A DNA stretch of 64,000 nt from Streptomyces xanthii (GTDB lineage: Bacteria; Actinomycetota; Actinomycetes; Streptomycetales; Streptomycetaceae), in NCBI RefSeq assembly GCF_014621695.1, contig NZ_CP061281.1:4898001-4962000 (forward strand). The letters run 5' to 3'. Positions 25,640 to 32,897 of the stretch are shown here, piece after piece. The position numbers and the translations under genes are program-made. Position 1 is the first letter of the stretch. The number at the start of each line of letters is the position of its first letter. Below the pieces are notes generated by a model. The model searched no databases, was not told the origin of the DNA, and saw only the letters and a program-made list of their open reading frames with translations.

Positions 25640-26660
25640 ACTCCCGCTCCTGCCCAAGGACTTCAAGTCCGACCAGGAGGTGCGCTGGTGCCCGGGATGC
25701 GGTGACTACGCGATCCTCGCGGCCGTCCAGGGCTTCATGCCCGAACTCGGCCTCGCCAAGGAGAACATCGTCTTCGTCTCCGGCATCGGCTGCTCCTCCC
25801 GCTTCCCGTACTACATGAACACGTACGGCATGCACTCCATCCACGGCCGCGCCCCCGCCATCGCCACCGGCCTCGCCTCCTCACGGCGTGACCTCAGCGT
25901 CTGGGTCGTCACCGGCGACGGCGACGCCCTCTCCATCGGCGGCAACCACCTCATCCACGCCCTGCGCCGCAACGTCAACCTCAAGATCCTCCTCTTCAAC
26001 AACCGGATCTACGGACTCACCAAGGGCCAGTACTCGCCGACCTCGGAGATCGGGAAGGTCACGAAGTCGACGCCGATGGGGTCGCTCGACGCGCCCTTCA
26101 ACCCCGTGTCCCTCGCCATCGGGGCCAACGCCTCCTTCGTCGCACGCTCCGTCGACTCCGACCGCAAGCACCTCACGTCCGTACTGCGGGCCGCGGCCGC
26201 GCACCCGGGGACCGCGCTGGTGGAGATCTACCAGAACTGCAACATCTTCAACGACGGTGCCTTCGACGTCCTCAAGGACAAGCAGCGGGCGCAGGAGAGC
26301 GTGATCCGGCTGGAGCACGGGCAGCCGATCACCTTCGGGGCCGACGGGGCCAAGGGCGTCGTGCGCGACCAGGCCACCGGCGACCTGAAGGTCGTCGACG
26401 TCTCCGAAGCCAACCGGTCCGAGGTCCTCGTCCACGACGCCCACACGGCCTCGCCGACCTTCGCGTTCGCCCTGTCCCGGCTCGCCGACCCCGACACCCT
26501 GCACCACACGTCCATCGGCGTCTTCCGTGACGTCGAACGGGCCGTCTACGACATACAGATGGCCGACCAGCTCGACGACGCCGTCACCCAGAACGGCAAG
26601 GGCGAACTCGGCGCCCTTCTCGCCGGCACCGACACCTGGACCGTGGAGCGTTCCTCATGA
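25629..26660 (+). CDS. korB: 2-oxoacid:ferredoxin oxidoreductase, beta subunit
   Basis: 343 residues; thiamine diphosphate and 4Fe-4S binding beta subunit. Cys residues in VRWCPGCGDYA and GIGCSSR, and one further on near QNCNIF, are the expected cluster ligands. TPP-binding GDGDALSIGGNH is followed by NNRIYGLTKGQYSPTS. Overlaps korA at its start and the ferredoxin gene at its end (4 bp, ATGA), so the three proteins should be made in step and work as one complex. Normal length for the family. Confidence 0.95.
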   Translation: MPVELPLLPKDFKSDQEVRWCPGCGDYAILAAVQGFMPELGLAKENIVFVSGIGCSSRFPYYMNTYGMHSIHGRAPAIATGLASSRRDLSVWVVTGDGDALSIGGNHLIHALRRNVNLKILLFNNRIYGLTKGQYSPTSEIGKVTKSTPMGSLDAPFNPVSLAIGANASFVARSVDSDRKHLTSVLRAAAAHPGTALVEIYQNCNIFNDGAFDVLKDKQRAQESVIRLEHGQPITFGADGAKGVVRDQATGDLKVVDVSEANRSEVLVHDAHTASPTFAFALSRLADPDTLHHTSIGVFRDVERAVYDIQMADQLDDAVTQNGKGELGALLAGTDTWTVERSS

Positions 26661-26980
26661 CCTACGTCATCGCCCAGCCCTGCGTGGACCTCAAGGACAA
26701 GGCCTGCGTCGACGAGTGCCCCGTCGACTGCATCTACGAGGGCCCGCGCAAGATGTACATCAACCCCGACGAGTGTGTGGACTGCGGCGCCTGCGAGCCC
26801 GTCTGCCCGGTCGAGGCCATCTTCTACGAGGACGCGGTGCCGGACGAGTGGGCCGGGTACGGCAGCGCCGACACGGAGGTCTTCGCCCTGGCCGGAGTCT
26901 CCGGCGGCGCGTCGGCCGCCGGGCCGCTCCCGCAGGACCACCCGGTCGTGCAGGGCGAGCCCGTGAAAGAGCCCAACTGA
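26657..26980 (+). CDS. fdxA: 7Fe ferredoxin (FdxA type)
   Basis: 107 residues. The first Cys set is in QPCVDLKDKACVDECPVDC and the second in CVDCGACEPVCPV, the standard arrangement for one 3Fe-4S and one 4Fe-4S cluster. An acidic C-terminal extension follows. Electron acceptor of the adjacent 2-oxoacid oxidoreductase, and a possible donor for the P450 encoded further along; the latter is speculation. Start overlaps korB by 4 bp. A strong terminator follows. Confidence 0.95.
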   Translation: MTYVIAQPCVDLKDKACVDECPVDCIYEGPRKMYINPDECVDCGACEPVCPVEAIFYEDAVPDEWAGYGSADTEVFALAGVSGGASAAGPLPQDHPVVQGEPVKEPN

Positions 26981-27000
26981 CCGGCCCCCGCACCCCGAAC

Positions 27001-27040
27001 GCGCCGAGGCCCTTCCCGACATCGGGAAGGGCCTCGGCGC
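27001..27040. terminator. Bidirectional terminator after the ferredoxin gene
   Basis: Perfect 19-bp stem (starting GCGCCGAGGCCC) with a 2-nt loop, between convergent ferredoxin and hydrolase genes. It marks the end of the minus-strand biosynthetic operon. Confidence 0.9.
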
Positions 27041-27070
27041 TGGTGCGCGACGGACGACCGGGGGTGCCGG

Positions 27071-28042
27071 TCAGGCGGAGTGGGAGATCGGGTCCGTGCG
27101 CGAGGTCGACGTGGTGCGGGCGGACGCCTTGCGGGTGCGCAGCATCCGCCGCCACTGCTCCGCGCTGTACTGGGCCGGCTCGGTGGTCGCGATGAAGTCC
27201 CGCAGGACCGTCTCGAAGCGCTGCGGGTCGGTGCGGAACGGGAAGTGCCCGGCGTCCTCGAAGATCTCCAGGCGGCTGCCCGGCATCGCCACGTGGCCGA
27301 GCCCCGCGTGCGCGGCCGGCACCACCTGGTCCCGGCCGCCCCACACCAGCATCGTCGGCATGCCCTGGGCCAGATAGCAGCGGTCCAGCATGGTGCCGAC
27401 CTGGCCGCGCCAGTCGACCACCGCGCGCAGCGTGCGGATGAACGCGTTGCGCGAGGTGCCGTCCGGCAGCGCGTCCACCACCCGCAGCAGGTCCGGCGCG
27501 TCGACCCCCAGGTTCGTGTCGAGGAACTGCAGCGCCTTGACGGCGAGCCCGATCTGGGTGCGCATGGTCGGCATCCGCAGCGCCATCATGAGCAGTTCGG
27601 CGCCGGGCAGGGTCGCCGCCCGCAGCAGTGGTGTGACCTGGCGGCTGATGCCCCCGGTGCCGACGAGCACGAGCCGCTCGCAGCGCTCGGGGAACTGGTA
27701 CGCGAACTGCATGGCGACGGCGCCGCCCAGCGAGTGCCCGACCAGCGTGACCCGCTCGACGCCGATGACGCCGAGCAGGTCCCGCATGCCGTTCGCGTAC
27801 GCCGCCAGGGAGTAGTCGGCGCGCGGCTTGTCGGAGGCTCCGTGGCCGAGCAGGTCGGGTGCGATGACGCGGTAGTTGCGGGCCAGGCCCGGCATGACGT
27901 CGCGCCAGGTGTCGGAGGAGTCGCCGATGCCATGGATCAGCAGGATCGCCCGGCCCTTGCCCGCCATCCGGAAGGCGCGTCGATAGCCGTGCACGGTGCG
28001 GAAACGCATCCGGATCTGTGAGCCGCCGGTGGGCGAGGTCAT
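27071..28042 (-). CDS. Alpha/beta hydrolase A
   Basis: 323 residues of the classic alpha/beta hydrolase fold. Oxyanion-region LLIHGIGDSSDTW, APDLLGHGASDKP, nucleophile elbow GHSLGGAVA (Ser near 104), acid probably in WGGRDQVVP, and catalytic His in FEDAGHFPF. The sequence is of the epoxide hydrolase / C-C hydrolase / haloperoxidase-like type. Last gene of the long minus-strand run; it begins 5 bp after the stop of a 60-aa ORF. It may release, hydrolyse or eliminate an acyl group during product maturation. The C-terminus is a Ser/Thr/Arg-rich tail. No signal peptide. Confidence 0.9.
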   Translation of the reverse strand: MTSPTGGSQIRMRFRTVHGYRRAFRMAGKGRAILLIHGIGDSSDTWRDVMPGLARNYRVIAPDLLGHGASDKPRADYSLAAYANGMRDLLGVIGVERVTLVGHSLGGAVAMQFAYQFPERCERLVLVGTGGISRQVTPLLRAATLPGAELLMMALRMPTMRTQIGLAVKALQFLDTNLGVDAPDLLRVVDALPDGTSRNAFIRTLRAVVDWRGQVGTMLDRCYLAQGMPTMLVWGGRDQVVPAAHAGLGHVAMPGSRLEIFEDAGHFPFRTDPQRFETVLRDFIATTEPAQYSAEQWRRMLRTRKASARTTSTSRTDPISHSA

Positions 28043-28047
28043 GGGTG

Positions 28048-28230
28048 TCAGGCTCCCTCGGGGCCGCGGCGGTGGTGCCGTTCGCCCGGACGCTCGCCGG
28101 GCAGCCGGGCCGGCACCACCGGCCGGTGGTGGACGGTGGTCAGATCGCTCTCGGTCACCCCGAGCGAGGCCAGGGACTGCCAGGGGCGGACCGAGGCGGG
28201 ACGGCGCGCGGACGGTGTGGCGTCAGTCAT
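28048..28230 (-). CDS. Small basic protein of unknown function
   Basis: 60 residues, rich in Arg, Pro and His: a Ser/Ala-rich start, WQSLASLGVTESDLTT in the middle, and a disordered Arg/Gly-rich tail. Its ATG overlaps the stop region of the upstream alpha/beta hydrolase gene by 8 bp, and the next hydrolase starts 5 bp after its stop. The frame is therefore well placed for coupled translation. It has no recognisable domain and could be a non-functional spacer ORF. Called because of its tight position in the operon. Confidence 0.45.
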   Translation of the reverse strand: MTDATPSARRPASVRPWQSLASLGVTESDLTTVHHRPVVPARLPGERPGERHHRRGPEGA

Positions 28231-29323
28231 GGCGAGGCCTCTCGTCGAGCGGTGCGGGAGACGTGCGGGTGGCGGCGGGAACGGTGAGCTCCTCGGCGGG
28301 GGCGCCGCGCAGCCGCAGCCGCAGCAGCGAGCCGAACAGCCAGCGCCGCATGGCGCCCAGGTGGGCGGGGGAGCCGTGGACGTCGTCGAACTCCTTGAAG
28401 CGGACGTCCGCGAGGTCGCGGCGCAGCAGCGCCTGGTCGCGGGCCGGGATGATCTCGTCGCGGCTGGAGACCACGTACCGCACCGGCACCCGGACCCGGC
28501 GCAGCTGCTGCGGGGTGAGGGCGAACTCGCCCAGCACGGTGCGCAGTTCTGCCTCGTCGTCGGTGCGGGTCAGGCGGCGCAGCGTGTCCACGGTGATCCG
28601 GGGGACGCGCGGCCACCAGTCGGAGTCGGTGAAGAAGTCCGTGACGGGCGCGCCCACGGTGAGGATCCGGCCGATCCTGCGGTCCTCGGCGGCCGCCCGC
28701 AGCGCCATGTGGCCGCTGAAGCTGAGCGCGAGCAGCGAGGTCTCGGTGACGCGGGCGCGGTGCGCGAGGCTGTCGAGCAGGTACGTCAGCATGCGCCAGG
28801 AGTCGGGGGAGTAGCGCAGGGTGTTCTCGCCGACGCCGGGCAGCTCGGTGACGACCACGGCGAAGCCCAGCTTGCGCAGCAGCGGCAGCAGCGGCGCCCA
28901 CTGCTCCTTGACGCTGACGATGCCGCCCATGACGATCAGCAGCGGCCGCGGGCGGCGCCCGTCCAGGCCGCTCGCCCACGCGGCGAACGTGCCGTCCGGG
29001 GTGCGGAACTCGAGTCGCTCGATGCCCTGCCGCTCCTGGCGCCAGCGGTCGAATGACTCCACGCACAGGTGCTGGGCGAGGACCCGGTCGCCGTCGGCGG
29101 CGTAGGGGAAGCGGGCGAGGGCGTAGTGGCGGCAGGCGTCCAGCAGGTCGCCGCGGGCCTCGGCGACCTTGCCGGCCGCGGTCCACACGGCGGCCCAGGA
29201 GGCCGGGTCGCCGCAGGTGTCGTTGCCGATCCGGTCGAGGACCGCGCTCGCGCGGTCCGGGCTCATGCCCTGGCCGCGGGCGTGCAGCCGGGCGAATTCC
29301 GTCAGCTCTTCGAGGTGGTCCAT
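28223..29323 (-). CDS. FrsA-like alpha/beta hydrolase B (candidate tetronate eliminase)
   Basis: 366 residues. A helical N-terminal cap (about 1-95, with WAAVWTAAGKVAEARGDLLDA) precedes an alpha/beta hydrolase core: LLIVMGGIVSVKEQW, a nucleophile elbow LSFSGHMALRAA, VVSSRDEIIP (acid region) and a late His in DDVHGSPAH. Length and cap match FrsA/DUF1100-type hydrolases. In tetronate pathways such as agglomerin and abyssomicin, an alpha/beta hydrolase (Agg5, AbyA5) removes the acyl group installed by an E2-like transferase to form an exocyclic double bond. This gene lies three genes after such a transferase, so that role is proposed by context. Not proven by any motif. Confidence 0.82.
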   Translation of the reverse strand: MDHLEELTEFARLHARGQGMSPDRASAVLDRIGNDTCGDPASWAAVWTAAGKVAEARGDLLDACRHYALARFPYAADGDRVLAQHLCVESFDRWRQERQGIERLEFRTPDGTFAAWASGLDGRRPRPLLIVMGGIVSVKEQWAPLLPLLRKLGFAVVVTELPGVGENTLRYSPDSWRMLTYLLDSLAHRARVTETSLLALSFSGHMALRAAAEDRRIGRILTVGAPVTDFFTDSDWWPRVPRITVDTLRRLTRTDDEAELRTVLGEFALTPQQLRRVRVPVRYVVSSRDEIIPARDQALLRRDLADVRFKEFDDVHGSPAHLGAMRRWLFGSLLRLRLRGAPAEELTVPAATRTSPAPLDERPRHD

Positions 29324-29341
29324 GGCTTCCCGTCCGTCGAG

Positions 29342-29761
29342 TCAGTGGATGGCGCCGTCGGGGCGCCGGGTGCCGAAGCCGAACGCGCGGTCCACGGCGA
29401 TGTGCGTGGTCCAGCCGAGCCCGGCGAGCAGCAGGGCGGGGGACGCGGTGAGGGCGCCCGCGGCGACGGTGCCGGCGGCCAGGCGCGGGTCGTGCAGCGT
29501 GTTGTAGAGGCGGACGGTGTCCGGGGAGACATGCCCGGGCCCGGCCGGGGGCGTCTTCCCGCGGTGCAGGAACGCCAGGTCGGGGGCGATCAGCGCGGCC
29601 CAGAACGGGAGGCTGACGGCTCCGCCGAGGGCGAGGCCGGTGGTGAACGCGGCGGCGCCCACGGCGGCGCTCAGCAGCCGCCCCTCGGGGTGCCGCCAGG
29701 TCCACCGGTCCACCGGAGCGGGGCGGGGAACGGGCCGGGCGACCCGGAGATCGGCTGCCAT
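29342..29761 (-). CDS. DUF4260-like integral membrane protein
   Basis: 139 residues from the ATG at 29761, with GAGGAG 7 nt upstream; the open frame runs up to 29893 without another good start. Predicted helices at about 28-50, 50-68 and 95-118. DUF4260 hallmarks are PDLAFL after the second helix, RLYNTLHDPRLA, and the closing THIAVDRAFGFG. Family function is unknown. It lies between a terminator-like hairpin and the FrsA-like hydrolase gene, same strand. Confidence 0.75.
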   Translation of the reverse strand: MAADLRVARPVPRPAPVDRWTWRHPEGRLLSAAVGAAAFTTGLALGGAVSLPFWAALIAPDLAFLHRGKTPPAGPGHVSPDTVRLYNTLHDPRLAAGTVAAGALTASPALLLAGLGWTTHIAVDRAFGFGTRRPDGAIH

Positions 29762-29905
29762 GCGGTCTCCTCTCACAGCGACTTTCGCAGCGGCTTTCAC
29801 CGCGGCGTTCACAGGGGTTTTCGAGGGGGTTTTCGCGGGGGCTTGCACTGCGTCCAGTCTTCTCGGGCGGGCTTGCGCCCCGCTTGTACGCACACCGGCA
29901 CGGGA

Positions 29906-29946
29906 ACGCGAGAGGGGCCGGACACCAGGTCCGGCCCCTCTCGCGT
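29906..29946. terminator. Hairpin terminator after the PPTase gene
   Basis: Stem of about 18 bp (ACGCGAGAGGGGCCGGAC and complement) with a 5-nt loop. It separates the PPTase gene from the DUF4260 and hydrolase genes and probably splits or attenuates the operon. Confidence 0.8.
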
Positions 29947-29958
29947 GTCACGGCGCGC

Positions 29959-30786
29959 TCACCACCACTCGTCCGGCTCCGGGCCGGCCGCCTCGTCCTC
30001 GCCGAGCACCTCCGCGAGGGCGTCGACGATGCCGGCGTCCAGCGCGGTCCCCGCCGCCGTGTCCGCGCCCGCGCCGAACCCGGCGTCCCCGACCGCGACG
30101 CTCACCACGTACGTGTCGTCGAGCCCGTACGTACGGAACGTCCACTCGCCGTCCGAACCCGGCTGACCGTCCGGGCGCAGGACGTCCGTCGGGGTGCCGT
30201 CGGGACGGAAACCGAAGTCGGTGAAACGGAACTGCATGCCGAGCCCGATCGCCTTGCTGTACGCCTCCTTCAGGGTCCACAGCCGGACCAGGGCCGGATT
30301 GCGGTCCTCCTCCGGCATCGCCTCGATCTCCGTGACCTCGTGCGGGGTGCACAGGTGCCGGCCCAGTCCGGGCCCGTACAGCCTGCGGTCCGCGCGCTCG
30401 GCGTCCACCCCGATCACCCCGCCGGTGGCGAGACCCACCAGGAGGAGTTCGTCGGTGTGGCTCAGGCTGATGTGCACGCCGTCGTAGCCGCGCAGGAACG
30501 GCCGCCCGGTGTGCGTGTACCCCAGCTCCACGGCCTGCGGCGGCACGTGGAGCGCCGCCGCGGCCGCGAACTTCAGGAGCACGCGCGACGAGGCGAACCG
30601 GGTGCGCACGTCCGGGTGGGTCAGTTCCAGGAACCGCGCCCAGTCCCGGCCGAGCAGCGCCCGCAGCCGCGGCCCTCCGGCCCGCTCCGGACGCCAGTCG
30701 TCCAGCCGGGCGTAGAGGATCGCGGCGCGGTGCCGGTCGAGGTCAGCGCGGACTTCCTGCCAGTTCCCGCCCGGTCCCGTGATCAT
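29959..30786 (-). CDS. 4'-phosphopantetheinyl transferase
   Basis: 275 residues from the ATG at 30786 with GGGGAA 6 nt upstream; a longer form from 30846 is possible but has no ribosome-binding site. Sfp/AcpT-type motifs: HISLSHTDELLLVGLA, GVIGVDAERADRR (magnesium-binding Asp and Glu) and LWTLKEAYSKAIG. It transfers phosphopantetheine from CoA to carrier proteins, here presumably the two discrete ACPs and the PKS ACP. The gene overlaps the 3' end of the E2-like acyltransferase gene by 44 bp (or 104 bp with the long start), which supports coupled expression. The C-terminal ~35 residues are acidic and Ala-rich. Confidence 0.9.
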   Translation of the reverse strand: MITGPGGNWQEVRADLDRHRAAILYARLDDWRPERAGGPRLRALLGRDWARFLELTHPDVRTRFASSRVLLKFAAAAALHVPPQAVELGYTHTGRPFLRGYDGVHISLSHTDELLLVGLATGGVIGVDAERADRRLYGPGLGRHLCTPHEVTEIEAMPEEDRNPALVRLWTLKEAYSKAIGLGMQFRFTDFGFRPDGTPTDVLRPDGQPGSDGEWTFRTYGLDDTYVVSVAVGDAGFGAGADTAAGTALDAGIVDALAEVLGEDEAAGPEPDEWW

Positions 30787-31633
30787 GATCGGTTCCCCGA
30801 GCGTGCGCGGCGGGGACGTGCCCCCTGGAGCCGTCATCGACGTCATCGAAGGCCTCCATGGTGTCGTGGAGATCGGTCAGCAGATCGGCCGCGGCCCCGC
30901 CGTCGATCACCCGGTGGTCGAAGGTGAGGCCGAGCCGCATCACGGGCGCGGCCCCGAGGGTGCCGTCCGCGCGGACCACGGGCCGCTGCGCGATCCGGCC
31001 CGCGCACAGGGTCACGGCGGTGCCGCCCGCCGAGTGGAAGCCGTCCACGGCGCCGTGCCCGAGCGAGCTCACGGACACGGTGCCGAAGACACCGGGCCGT
31101 TTGCGGGCCTCGCGCAGAGCGGCGCCGAACGCGGCCCGGCCCAGCGGCAGCGGCAGCCGGCCCAGCATGCGCACGCCCTTGAACTCGGGCAGTTCCGCGG
31201 CCTGTTCGCCCCGGTAGCGGTCGACCTGCTCCTGGATCTCGCGCAGCGACGCCCGCTCCAGCCGGGGCACGAGCGCGGACAGCACCGCCCGCTCCCCGTC
31301 CACCTTCCGGTCCAGCGCCAGCTTCGCCGTCACCGAGCGGAACCGGACGATCCGCGGCGCGCGCCAGAAGCCCGGCCAGCCCGGCGCCATCACCGCGTTG
31401 GCCTCCTGGTGACGGGCCAGGGCGCGGCCCGTCGCGTGCAGCAGGTACGTCACGTACGAGTAGCGCAGCCCGTCGGCGCGGGCCCGCTCCCGGTGCTCCA
31501 GGACCCGCGTCATGTCGATGTCGGTGTCCAGGTGCACCGGGCGCTGGGACTCGGCCCACTCCAGGAAGAACAGGGTGTGCCGGCGGCGCCGCTCGATGAC
31601 GGTGTGCGAGCCGTGCGCCGGCGCCGGGCTCAT
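30743..31633 (-). CDS. E2-like acyltransferase (tetronate type, Agg4-like)
   Basis: 296 residues; only the catalytic domain of 2-oxoacid dehydrogenase E2, with no lipoyl or subunit-binding domain. Active-site motif LTFDHRVIDGGAAADLL near 245-260 (His and Asp), and GTVSVSSLGHGAVDGF earlier. Stand-alone E2-like enzymes are typical of tetronate clusters, where they acylate the hydroxymethyl of the tetronate ring before elimination (Agg4, AbyA4). Start overlaps the small ACP gene stop by 4 bp (ATGA). The last 35-40 residues are His/Gly-rich and overlap the PPTase gene. Role in this cluster is inferred from the neighbouring ACP, KASIII and FkbH-like genes. Confidence 0.87.
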   Translation of the reverse strand: MSPAPAHGSHTVIERRRRHTLFFLEWAESQRPVHLDTDIDMTRVLEHRERARADGLRYSYVTYLLHATGRALARHQEANAVMAPGWPGFWRAPRIVRFRSVTAKLALDRKVDGERAVLSALVPRLERASLREIQEQVDRYRGEQAAELPEFKGVRMLGRLPLPLGRAAFGAALREARKRPGVFGTVSVSSLGHGAVDGFHSAGGTAVTLCAGRIAQRPVVRADGTLGAAPVMRLGLTFDHRVIDGGAAADLLTDLHDTMEAFDDVDDGSRGHVPAAHARGTDHDHGTGRELAGSPR

Positions 31634-31875
31634 CCGCCCACCGCCAGCTCGTAGATGCCCTTGAGGGAGCGGGCCTCCAGGACCTTGCCGACCGGCACGG
31701 GCCGGCCGGTCGCCAGCTCCAGGGCGGTGACCAGCTTGAGCAGGTACAGGGAGTCCCAGTCGGGCAGTTCGTCGAAGTCGGCGCCCACCTGCTCCGCTTC
31801 GAGCGGCATGCCGATCTCGTCGCGGACGAGCGTGGTGAAGTCGTCGAGGGTGAAGGTGCTGGCGGTGCGGCTCAT
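31630..31875 (-). CDS. Discrete acyl carrier protein (candidate glyceryl-ACP)
   Basis: 81 residues from the ATG at 31875. Four-helix ACP with the phosphopantetheine site in DWDSLYLLKL (Ser near 42). Overlaps the KASIII gene stop and the E2-like gene start by 4 bp each, so it is translationally locked between them. In tetronate clusters a small ACP accepts the glyceryl unit from the FkbH-like protein and is the nucleophile partner of the KASIII; this ACP fits that place. The second discrete ACP (35914-36216) is assigned to the fatty chain instead. The assignment of partners is inference. Confidence 0.88.
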   Translation of the reverse strand: MSRTASTFTLDDFTTLVRDEIGMPLEAEQVGADFDELPDWDSLYLLKLVTALELATGRPVPVGKVLEARSLKGIYELAVGG

Positions 31876-32897
31876 ATCTTCTCCAGGGCGAAACCGGCCT
31901 TGATCCACTTGCTGGACTCCACGGCGACGGCGAGGGCCTTCTCGCCCGCCTTCATCTCCGTGAGGAGCCCGGCGATCTGCAGGAAGGGCAGCGCGTTGCC
32001 GTTGTTGCCGGTCTCGGCGACACAGGAGATCTCGCGGGCCGTCGGCACCCCGAGCTCCTCGGCGATCTTCTTCGTCATCCGGCCCGACAGCTGCGGCGGC
32101 AGCAGGTAGTCGAGGTCCTCGGCGTCCCAGTCGAGCTCGCCGAGCAGCTCCCAGAGGATCTCCACGGCCATCACCGGGACACCCTCCTCGATGGCCTTGT
32201 AGTCCTCGGTGAGCGCCTGCCGGTCGTCGTGGCGGTCGGCGAGCCCGAACCACTCGATGACCTGGCCGGGCTTGCGGCCCAGGCCCGTGAACCGGTTGAG
32301 GACGTGACGCACCGCGACCCGTTCGCCGACCGGGTCCGCGCTGAGCACGGCCGCGCCCGCGCCGTCCCCGAAGAGCACGAAGTTCACCAGATCGCTGGGG
32401 GCGGCGCCGGACAGGTCGCGCTGCACGTCCAGGTGCTTGCTGCACACGTCGCCGCCGATCACCAGGCCGTTGCGGTACTGGCCCGAGGCGATCATGGTCT
32501 GGGCGACGCTGAGCGCCTGCACCGCTCCCGCGCAGCCCGACTGGAGCTGGAAGGTCGGCACCTGGTCCAGGCCCAGCTGGTCGGCGACGTTGTTCACGGT
32601 CGCCGGCATCAGCGTGTCCGGGGTGGCTGTGCCGAGCACGATGAAGTCGATGTCGGCGGCGTCCACCGCACCGGCGTCCAGCGCCTTGCGGGCCGCGCTC
32701 GCGCACAGGTCGGCGAGCGACCAGCGGACCTCGCCGGTGGCCAGATCACGGGCGAAGTGCCGGGTCTTCGTACCGATGAAGACCTCGATCCACTCCTCGT
32801 TGACCCCGAGCACCTTGGCGAGCTGCGCGTTGTCCACCGGGTCGCCCGGCAGCGCGGTGCCGATGGCGGCGAGGTGGGCGGTGGGTTGGTTGCTCAT
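31872..32897 (-). CDS. KASIII-like ketosynthase with altered catalytic triad
   Basis: 341 residues, thiolase fold of the FabH family. Nucleophile Cys near 122 (QSGCAGAVQAL) is present and the Asn position is kept (ETGNNGNA, Asn near 298). The His that normally lies in the (V/I)PHQAN motif is replaced: the aligned stretch reads LLPPQLSG (Pro near 268). This suggests a different chemistry from normal decarboxylative condensation. In tetronate pathways the KASIII couples glyceryl-ACP with a beta-ketoacyl thioester by C-C and C-O bond formation, with no decarboxylation needed. Start overlaps the PKS gene stop by 4 bp; end overlaps the ACP. Family confident, role inferred. Confidence 0.9.
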   Translation of the reverse strand: MSNQPTAHLAAIGTALPGDPVDNAQLAKVLGVNEEWIEVFIGTKTRHFARDLATGEVRWSLADLCASAARKALDAGAVDAADIDFIVLGTATPDTLMPATVNNVADQLGLDQVPTFQLQSGCAGAVQALSVAQTMIASGQYRNGLVIGGDVCSKHLDVQRDLSGAAPSDLVNFVLFGDGAGAAVLSADPVGERVAVRHVLNRFTGLGRKPGQVIEWFGLADRHDDRQALTEDYKAIEEGVPVMAVEILWELLGELDWDAEDLDYLLPPQLSGRMTKKIAEELGVPTAREISCVAETGNNGNALPFLQIAGLLTEMKAGEKALAVAVESSKWIKAGFALEKI

